Positions 59,401 through 64,000 of a stretch of DNA of 64,000 nucleotides are shown here, one piece after another. The first letter of the stretch is position 1; every line of letters starts with the position of its first letter. Made by a program: the position numbers and the translations under genes. The notes under the pieces are model-generated. The model was not told the DNA's origin, did not search any database, and worked only from the letters and a program-made list of their open reading frames with translations. The stretch comes from Dendrolimus kikuchii. Lineage: Eukaryota > Arthropoda > Insecta > Lepidoptera > Lasiocampidae. The stretch lies in assembly GCA_019925095.2 (NCBI GenBank), contig CM034398.1:12043001-12107000 (forward strand), written 5' to 3'.

Positions 59401-61536
59401 CATAATATTACATTGGAACATACATAGTCGCATAAAATATTAAAGTGGTCTTTCATGTTTCAAGGTCAAGGTTACTTCTGAGTGATTATCTGTGATACTA
59501 GATCATGACATTGGTGATCTTGACCGTTTATTTCGTACACAGCACTTTCGGTTGCAGCTATTGTGTCTATAGTTGTAACATTTAACATCTACCTAACATT
59601 ATGTAGACTGATCAATTAAAGATTAACAGCTAACAAATTAATTAGTTTTATCGTTTAGGAATTATCATAATAGGTACCTAATTACTCAAATTATTGATCC
59701 CCCTCTCCCCAGTAAGTGGGTAGGTACGATTAGATGGATTAAAAGACTAATTAGGTGGTGTAGTGATTTTAACCATGCTTTGTTTAAGTGTCCGATAACT
59801 GACTAATGAAAGTGGAAAATTTCAGAATACTGACGCATTTTTAGATATAATAAGTACTTTCTTTAAAATCGAACACATTAATTCACTTAACTCATAATAT
59901 GACACATCCGTTAGCTCATGAGTTAAATAGAAATATGGAAGGATAGTATAAAAACGTGTTTCAGGAAATGAGTAATGTTAGATAATTACTCAAAACTGAA
60001 TAATTATACTAACACTTTCTTGAAAATAAATGAAAAATTGAATTTACTTGTGTTTTCGTTATGAAGCGTTTAGCGTGAACTGGCCTAAACAAATCATTTA
60101 TATGTATATCTAACGCTAATTCCATATTTGATAAGCCTTTGCCAATGCAAACTGTTGCTTCTAGTCGGTGTTTAGTATAAGTACACTTGTCACAGCGCCA
60201 CTTTTATAATTTCAGTCGATAGATAATCGGAGGTGGGAAGTACGTCTCCGGCTCTCATGTTTGGTTTTTTTTTATTGCGGGAGTTCAGCAGACAGTTAGA
60301 CGGCCCACTTGATGGAAAGAGGTTACCATCGCCTATGGACATTTGCAACACTAAAGGTGCTACAAACTGCTCTCTTAAGGGAGACTGGAACCTGGTCACT
60401 AAACGGAACACAACTCAAGGTTGTAATGGCGGCATACTCTAGACCAGGGGTGGTAGCCATCCAGTCGGGCAAATATCCTACCACCTGGCTGTGGGTTCTT
60501 TTGTCGCCTCTTACGACAGGCCGTCCGGCCGCAGGAAGTATGGTATGGTATGGGCATGGAAGAAAACCTCTTCTTCCGTGGTATAGGAGTAATAAAAAAT
60601 AACCTTTTTTTCCTGTAGGTTTAATACACAGTCGGTCCACCTAGATCATTCGTAAGAAAACTGATGTATTGTTTAACACATTATTATTATGTAGCTCTTT
60701 TTGACGACCCTCTTACTGTAGCACTCCGGACAATCCGCGGGAGGAGGGGAGTTCATTACAGGGCTTGCACACGTACGGCAAAAAGGAGCGTACCAAGCAC
60801 GTGTGCTAAGCGCTTAGTAAGTGTAGATCAAGTTTCAGTCGCCGACGACTGATGCGGCAAAGAACAGTTTTTTACTCATATGACATACACTCTGCAACAT
60901 ATTTAGCTTTTACGACATAACGTTTACAGTTTTTTGTAATCGCAGCTTTATACCTGCCTCCTCGGAAAATGTACACAAAATCTTAAGAAATCCTAAAACA
61001 AATGGAATCTTATTTTTAATTAAATTGTAATATTGTTACAAAATAATTTTGTACATTTTTAAGATATTTAACTGTATAGAATTGGTATCTTATCCCACCT
61101 CCTAAAGTTTTTGTTTACATTTTGAAGGATGTTTAAAAATAATATTAGAGTATTACAATTGGTTCCACTAATCACGATAATCAGTTTTATGCTGAATGAG
61201 TATGGGTTACATTAAAGTTCAAAAGCATTTATTCATTTTTATTTTCAAGGGAACAAAATTTTAAGGTCATATAACACGTTACTAGAATAAGTTAAAATTA
61301 TATCTACTTCCTATATTACTTCGCAAGGCGGCATAATTCTCGCCACTGGTTAATTGTTATATTTTATTTAAATATATGTATACTCATAAATAATCCAATT
61401 ACGAGTTTTTCGTTATTATTTTATAAAATCAATACAATTTTAAAATACAAAATAGAAGCTTTTCGCTTTGCGAAAAAGACGCTTTAAAAATAAATAAATG
61501 AATAAAATAAATAGACATTGATAATGTACTTACCAT
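44258..61536 (-). CDS. Transporter gene B: KAAT1/CAATCH1-like SLC6 amino-acid transporter (14 coding exons, 656 aa)
   Basis: Coding exons (minus strand, 5' to 3'): 61536-61534, 54134-53943, 52964-52691, 51989-51776, 50390-50347, 49799-49652, 49081-49003, 48481-48378, 48022-47836, 47445-47269, 46910-46811, 46313-46134, 44967-44873, 44431-44258. Total 1971 nt, one frame. Every phase matches gene A, and lengths are equal except exons 2, 3, 4, 9 and 14. Hallmarks are [20 protein letters not shown] (TM1), [12 protein letters not shown] (TM3), [11 protein letters not shown] (EL2 disulfide), [18 protein letters not shown] (TM6), [12 protein letters not shown] (TM7, Asp 362) and [11 protein letters not shown] (TM8). 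The N-tail is a 64-residue Pro/His-rich segment unlike that of gene A. The same KAAT1/CAATCH1-type cation-coupled amino-acid uptake is inferred. No disabling change was seen. Intron 1 is 7.4 kb and holds SINE and Jockey insertions. Confidence 0.88.
44873..44967 (-). CDS. Gene B exon 13: TM12
   Basis: 95 nt, residues 568-599: [20 protein letters not shown] then [11 protein letters not shown]. Acceptor GTTGCAG, donor CAG|GTACAT. Confidence 0.88.
45366..45970. mobile_element. MITE with GGCCGATTTTT ends, interrupted by a foldback
   Basis: The left end GGCCGATTTTTCAATCAT and, read from the right, GGCCGATTTTTTAATCAT form inverted tips. Inside the right half GATAACTTTTCCGATG mirrors the left AGATAAAAGTTATTCG sequence resumed after the insert. 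Without the insert the element would be about 190 bp. Non-coding. Confidence 0.6.
45393..45811. mobile_element. Foldback element with near-perfect 164-bp arms
   Basis: 45,427-45,590 and 45,648-45,811 are exact reverse complements as far as I can read (TAATAAAACTACGTTTTAAC start, TTCAGTGGCCGTGATCACGG middle, GCCTACCGCCAACTTATTAA end). The 57-bp centre carries an extra copy of the inner 40 bases. The 12-bp sequence CATTAGATAAAA stands on both sides (45,381-45,392 and 45,812-45,823) inside the MITE, so this is a secondary insertion. It lies in gene B intron 12. Confidence 0.8.
46134..46313 (-). CDS. Gene B exon 12: TM11
   Basis: 180 nt, residues 508-567. [51 protein letters not shown]. Acceptor TTAACAG, donor G|GTATGT. 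Confidence 0.9.
46811..46910 (-). CDS. Gene B exon 11: TM10
   Basis: 100 nt, residues 475-507: [20 protein letters not shown] then [14 protein letters not shown]. Donor is the weak G|GTTTGT; acceptor TTATAG. Confidence 0.87.
47269..47445 (-). CDS. Gene B exon 10: TM8-TM9
   Basis: 177 nt, residues 416-474: [20 protein letters not shown], then [20 protein letters not shown] and [14 protein letters not shown]. Phase 0 at both ends. Confidence 0.9.
47836..48022 (-). CDS. Gene B exon 9: TM7 and extracellular loop 4
   Basis: 187 nt, residues 353-415: [55 protein letters not shown]. Asp 362 is the KAAT1-type TM7 residue. Confidence 0.9.
48378..48481 (-). CDS. Gene B exon 8: TM6
   Basis: 104 nt, residues 319-352: [20 protein letters not shown] then [14 protein letters not shown]. 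Donor AG|GTGAGG, split Arg codon as in gene A. Confidence 0.9.
49003..49081 (-). CDS. Gene B exon 7: extracellular loop 3
   Basis: 79 nt, residues 292-318: [20 protein letters not shown] then KLIDLD. Acceptor TTTCACAG, donor GAT|GTGAGC. Confidence 0.88.
49652..49799 (-). CDS. Gene B exon 6: TM4-TM5
   Basis: 148 nt, residues 243-291: [47 protein letters not shown]. Acceptor TTTTTACAG, donor AC|GTAAGT. Confidence 0.9.
50100..50330 (-). repeat. tRNA-derived SINE-like repeat
   Basis: On the minus strand CCATAGTAGCTTAGTGATTA (A-box-like) is followed by GTTTCGAATCTTAGCCGG (B-box-like), then AACATGCAATTTATAA and a GC-richer body. Spacing fits a RNA polymerase III promoter. The clover-leaf is degenerate, so not a tRNA gene. 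Confidence 0.5.
50347..50390 (-). CDS. Gene B exon 5: end of extracellular loop 2 (micro-exon, 44 nt)
   Basis: Residues 228-242: [14 protein letters not shown]. Acceptor TTTTACAG, donor G|GTTGGT. Confidence 0.88.
50818..50895 (-). repeat. tRNA-like SINE head
   Basis: Read on the minus strand: GCCGTGGTAGCATAGTGGTT then ATCACATTCGCGTCTC. The TAGCATAGTGGTTA part is a good A-box; a B-box is not clear. Probably a truncated SINE. Confidence 0.4.
51350..51720 (-). pseudogene. LINE reverse-transcriptase C-terminal fragment
   Basis: The minus strand reads [11 protein letters not shown], then after a shift [40 protein letters not shown], and after another shift [28 protein letters not shown] is the usual end of RTE-type LINE proteins. 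Frameshifted and short. It ends about 55 bp from gene B exon 4, inside intron 4. Confidence 0.65.
51776..51989 (-). CDS. Gene B exon 4: TM3 and extracellular loop 2
   Basis: 214 nt, residues 157-227: [60 protein letters not shown], then [11 protein letters not shown] with one N-glycosylation site (NGT). One codon longer than gene A exon 4. Confidence 0.88.
52691..52964 (-). CDS. Gene B exon 3: TM1-TM2
   Basis: 274 nt, residues 66-156: [40 protein letters not shown], then [20 protein letters not shown]. Three codons longer than gene A exon 3, at the acidic N-tail end. Confidence 0.92.
53222..53340 (+). repeat. Degenerate family D-like repeat
   Basis: GCGTATGTGAGTTTATTTCT, ACGCTTTCACGCTTTAACTA and GATCTTCATGAAGTTTTGCA follow the layout of the family D blocks at 36,850 and 37,500, but with much divergence. 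Confidence 0.4.
53725..53928 (+). mobile_element. Short non-autonomous Helitron (about 204 bp)
   Basis: It begins TCTTTTATATATAAAATTCC directly after A and ends CAGCTAG directly before T, the A|TC..CTAG|T arrangement of Helitrons. A hairpin (GGCAGGACAATGTCTGCC) lies about 10 bp before the end. The internal GACCGATTTCGATGAAATTT and GGTGGATTCCAGAATGG sequences agree with my memory of lepidopteran LEP1-type Helitrons. It ends 14 bp from gene B exon 2. Confidence 0.7.
53943..54134 (-). CDS. Gene B exon 2: cytoplasmic N-tail, proline/histidine-rich
   Basis: 192 nt, 64 codons, phase 0: [60 protein letters not shown]. There is no similarity to gene A exon 2 beyond proline content, so N-tails diverged after duplication. 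Acceptor TTTTTTTACAG, donor AAG|GTAATA. Confidence 0.85.
54882..55489 (-). repeat. SINE-like family A, copy 3, split by an insertion
   Basis: The tail part 54,882-54,983 and head part 55,278-55,489 join into one minus-strand family A copy. Between them sits a 278-bp insert with its target duplication. The head ends at CCTGCACGG, the same 5' start as copies 1 and 2. Confidence 0.8.
54984..55261 (+). mobile_element. 278-bp A-tailed insertion with 16-bp target-site duplication
   Basis: AACACTAAAGGTGCTA stands on both sides (54,968-54,983 and 55,262-55,277). The insert starts GGTATAGACACAACACTGCA and ends in an A-rich tail (CCTAAAAAAATTTAAAAAA). Length, tail and duplication are those of LINE-driven retroposition. 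It has no ORF and no clear tRNA boxes, so it is either a 5'-truncated LINE 3' UTR or an unknown SINE. Confidence 0.8.
57127..57609 (+). pseudogene. Jockey-type reverse transcriptase, C-terminal piece
   Basis: The frame opens at the insertion point: [60 protein letters not shown], ending [14 protein letters not shown] (TAG 57,607-57,609). P.MTYA..VF......L..LQ..QNK...........RN..LH.DL..P matches the post-RT part of Jockey-clade proteins. The frame is intact over 161 residues, so the insertion is not very old. Confidence 0.8.
57127..57986 (+). mobile_element. 5'-truncated Jockey-type LINE, 860 bp
   Basis: Flanked by 13-bp duplications TATCTATTTGTTA (57,114-57,126 and 57,987-57,999). It contains the end of the reverse-transcriptase protein, a GC-rich 3' UTR and an AATAATAATAATAAAA tail. 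It lies antisense in gene B intron 1. Confidence 0.85.
60265..60538 (-). repeat. SINE-like family A, copy 4, 5' truncated
   Basis: The tail is read as TTTTTTTTTATTGCGGGAG at 60,265; the body has CTTGATGGAAAGAGGTTACC, GGGTGGTAGCCATCCAGTCGG-like and CGCCTCTTACGACAGGCC blocks. It stops at GGCCGCAGGAA, so about 25 bp of the head is missing. Confidence 0.75.
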
Positions 61537-61655
61537 ATTGTGTTTATGAAATGCCGCGTGCGTGTGCCTGCGTCTGTTTGTTGTGATCTACATCCACTTG
61601 CAAACGTGCGCGAGCGCCGCAGCAACAATAAGACACAATTGTATGAAGCGAGTGA
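61534..61655 (-). CDS. Gene B exon 1: start codon and 5' UTR
   Basis: ATG (61,536-61,534) is the last codon before donor GTAAGT, in context CACAATATG|GTAAGT. The 5' UTR would run from about 61,654 (Inr) to the ATG, about 118 nt. Only three bases are coding. Confidence 0.65.
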
Positions 61656-61686
61656 AACGTCGCGCGGCTTCTTCCACGATTTTATA
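61651..61686 (-). promoter_or_regulatory. Core promoter of gene B: TATA box and initiator
   Basis: On the minus strand TATAAAAT lies at 61,686-61,679. The initiator-like TTTCACT has its TCACT at 61,655-61,651. The spacing from TATA to the initiator A is about 32 nt, the normal distance. It lies 118 nt above the exon 1 start codon. Confidence 0.6.
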
Positions 61687-62242
61687 CAAATACCTATCAA
61701 GTGACAGAACGCCGTCCTCGCTGCACGATTCCTACTGTAATCTTTGTACGTCAAACATCAAATTATTAACGCTGAATGATATTTTTCAGATTACACTAAT
61801 CTTTAAGCGGATTTACTTGATAATAATAATAATAATCATTTGTAATTTATATTCTAAATTGTCTCGCACTTTATTAAACTTTTATTGCAATGTTTAATTT
61901 CTTATCTACTACATATCAACCACAAACCGCCTATTTAATGGAAAGTTATCTTTTGTTTTAAATATATACTTAGTAAAATTGTAAATAAAGCGCAGTAAAA
62001 AGTCTCAAGGTGTATTAACAACGTTTTGCTCAAGTCGATTGTTAACTACGTAGGCTTGGCCAGAGAACCTGCCACGGGCAGCGTCGACAAGTGAGCGTGA
62101 CGATGTGATTGATGTAACGCGTGAATGTGGATTGTGTGGTGTGCCTCCGGCTTTGTAGACTGCTTGCACCTTTGGCAATGAAAAGAGAGTAGTGGTTCAT
62201 AAATAGATGACCATATTTTTAAGGCAATAGATACATATTTGT

Positions 62243-62292
62243 GTCTTTTTCGAGATAAATCAGCATTCATGTTGATTTATCTCGAAAAAGAC
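62243..62292. repeat. Perfect hairpin, 20-bp stem, 10-nt loop
   Basis: GTCTTTTTCGAGATAAATCA (62,243-62,262) and its exact reverse complement (62,273-62,292) are separated by GCATTCATGT. No conserved small RNA recognised. Confidence 0.85.
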
Positions 62293-62860
62293 TTTGGACT
62301 CCCGTCACAGTGTTCCTGACGAGCGTGGACACCGGCCAACGTTTTAAAATATTTTCAACAGGATGGCAATTAGAACCACAGTTACCTAGTATCATTGGTA
62401 ATTTTTTAAATAGTTGTGTATATAATTAGTGTTGAATTTTTTTTCATACATTGCATTGAAAATTAAAAATGTATAAAAATTGTGATCATAAATTAAAATT
62501 AGATAGAGCTTGAAAAATACTTTCAACTGCAACATCAACCCAACGGGTCAATATGCCCTGTGTGAGTAGTTTTGAACTATTTTCGATTAAATGTTTTTAA
62601 ATTAAAGGTTCCTAGCCTAATATTAAACGTCAAACAGTCAACGTTTGTCTCTTCTACGAAATTTTAACTCTGCCTGAACTGACACGCACTTGGCCTGTCT
62701 TTAACTAATGATTATTATTCAATATCTAGTTAAGAAAGTACATAGATGTGTATTGTAAATTTCTTGGACCTGATTCTTTCTCGTACTTTAGGTACTCGGA
62801 AGGTTTCCTCACTATTTCTATTAAACTACTCGGCCAATTCATATGATTACTGAAGTCTTA

Positions 62861-62957
62861 CGGTCTTATTTATATTCAGTTAGAGTAAGTTTGTAGGCTT
62901 CTTTAAGGTTTTTAAAGAAGTCTACCAACTTACCGTAACTCAAAGCGAATAAGACAG
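62861..62957. repeat. Palindromic MITE-like element, copy 2
   Basis: GGTCTTATTTATATTCAGTT, GAGTAAGTTTGTAGGCTTCT at the left pair with AGAAGTCTACCAACTTACCG, AACTCAAAGCGAATAAGAC at the right with few mismatches around a TTTAAGGTTTTTAAA core. Related to the element at 35,903-35,976. It lies about 1.2 kb upstream of gene B. Confidence 0.65.
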
Positions 62958-63534
62958 TTTCACTTTAGTTACATTAGGCAATAAATTCGTCTTCCGCTAA
63001 GAAGAAAAGCCCGAGTCGTTGTCAGTCGTAAAACAGAAAGCAAAATGTTGCAGCTTCTATTTCAAGGCAAAGTAGGCTTGTGTGTTGTGAATATGTGAAG
63101 CTGCGTACTCATCTGCGAGCCGAAATTGTAACCGAGCGGATATAGTAATATTCTCTAACGTGTACGCCAAGATTAATCTTCGCTATACATATTTATACAC
63201 CAGCGACGCGGGATGGAAATTTGGTTAGAGTAAGCCGGTTGAAAAACATACCGTGATGCAAGCAAGCGCCGACTACACCACTGTTGAAAAAACGTCAACT
63301 CAAAAACCAAAAGCCGGTGCCAGATCAGGTTATGAATTGTAATTTCATCCTATTCGTATGGAAAGCCGCCGAACGTAAGAGATAGTAATACAACAATAAT
63401 ATGTGCCCGAAACAAAAATATAAGTGCCAATTAGCTTCATAACGCTTTCGACCTCTTGGTCGCAAGTCGCTTGTTTCTTAAAGGTAGGTTTTCGGCAAGC
63501 GCGTTGTAAGAAGTCCACGCCACTGATACATACA

Positions 63535-64000
63535 TATACTTAGTCTGGCCATAAATACTGTTATAATTAAAACGAAACAAAATATTACATTTGAATTTGG
63601 AATCTGTCATTTTTATATGACTGTTCATTGTGTTTTCTCATTTTGGCAACAATACATTGTAGTACATTTTGCGATATTAAAATGAAGTGGGGTGATAAAA
63701 AGAACCAAATCGCTGTAATTGCATTACACAAAGTAGGTATGGAGCCAAATGCAATTTTTAAAACTCTCCACTCGCTTGGTATTAGTCAAATGTTTGTGTA
63801 CTGGGCTATTAATAGGTGAGATCTCTTCTGTTTGTGACCGAAAAGGATCTGGTCGTCCACGTAGTATTCGTACGAAAAAGGTGGTCAAGCAGTAAGGGAA
63901 AGAATTCGAAGAAGTCCTGTAAAAGAAAGAAAGAAAGCAAAAGATTTTATCTCGGGAGATGAAGATATAACCTAGAACCATGTCGCGCATTTTAAAAGAT
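63535..64000 (+). mobile_element. Mariner (maT-like) element, copy 2, cut by the window edge
   Basis: Begins TATACTTAGTCTGGCCATAA like copy 1 at 14,881 and follows it closely through the first 460 bases. The rest lies beyond 64,000. Confidence 0.85.
63681..64000 (+). pseudogene. Mariner transposase, N-terminal part, broken
   Basis: MKWGDKKNQIAVIALHKVGM then EPNAIFKTLHSLGISQMFVY, AINR and a stop at 63,817-63,819. A deletion in the next segment (copy 1 has RYNDTSSVCDR) and a KERKKAKDFIS-like expansion follow. It keeps the frame where copy 1 has its first indel, so the two copies carry different defects. Confidence 0.75.

Larger units (their letters stand above)
54135..61533 (-). other. Gene B intron 1 (7.4 kb)
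   Basis: It runs from donor ATG|GTAAGT to the acceptor before exon 2. It contains SINE copies 3 and 4 and a Jockey fragment. The parts 54,240-54,880, 55,820-57,110, 58,000-60,260 and 60,900-61,520 are AT-rich with nothing recognised; 55,690-55,740 has a very degenerate LINE-tail match. Confidence 0.65.

Noticed and set aside
1..64000. CRISPR arrays, operons, phage or other prokaryotic systems, rRNA genes
   Set aside because: Nothing of the kind is seen; gene structure and repeats are those of an insect nuclear genome.

Overview
The window looks like a piece of a lepidopteran (moth or butterfly) nuclear genome. The genes have many small exons with GT..AG introns. The mobile elements are insect types: maT-like mariner, PIF/Harbinger, hAT, Helitron, and RTE, R1 and Jockey-type LINEs. 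The two best-resolved genes encode SLC6 transporters of the KAAT1/CAATCH1 kind, which are known from lepidopteran larval midgut. There is no prokaryotic, viral or CRISPR signal. All calls were made by eye, without any database search.

Layout. (1) About 1-21,820, + strand: the 3' part of an RBBP6/Snama-like gene. Three short in-frame exons (930-1019, 2274-2450, 7061-7129) and one long terminal exon (18774-21573) encode an SR-rich, then Pro/Arg/Asp-rich, then Lys/Ser-rich tail. The DWNN, zinc-knuckle and RING exons expected for this family would lie upstream of the window. The introns are loaded with transposon debris. (2) 21.9-25.2 kb: the gap between two convergent genes, holding an RTE-like LINE that was itself hit by an R1-clade LINE. 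(3) 25.6-36.0 kb, - strand: transporter gene A, 14 coding exons, 636 aa. (4) 36.1-44.2 kb: intergenic, repeats only, including an intact-ended non-autonomous hAT element. (5) 44.3-61.7 kb, - strand: transporter gene B, 14 coding exons, 656 aa, with a 7.4-kb first intron and a TATA/Inr promoter. (6) 61.7-64.0 kb: upstream region with foldbacks and a second mariner copy cut by the window edge.

Genes A and B are tandem duplicates. All exon phases match, and nine of the 14 coding-exon lengths are identical. In both, the start codon is the last codon of exon 1. Both carry Asp in TM7 where most SLC6 proteins have Asn; in KAAT1 this Asp (residue 338, recalled) affects cation selectivity. The inferred job is K+ (or Na+) coupled neutral amino-acid uptake at the apical membrane of gut epithelium. 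RBBP6 is a nuclear ubiquitin ligase/RNA-processing factor with no obvious functional link to the transporters.

The remaining interest lies in the mobile DNA. It includes three nested insertions marked by direct repeats, a SINE-like family that appears to share its 3' tail with a resident LINE, a near-perfect 164-bp-arm foldback inside a transporter intron, and a palindromic MITE family with one copy near the 5' end of each transporter gene. I found no convincing wholly new gene system.
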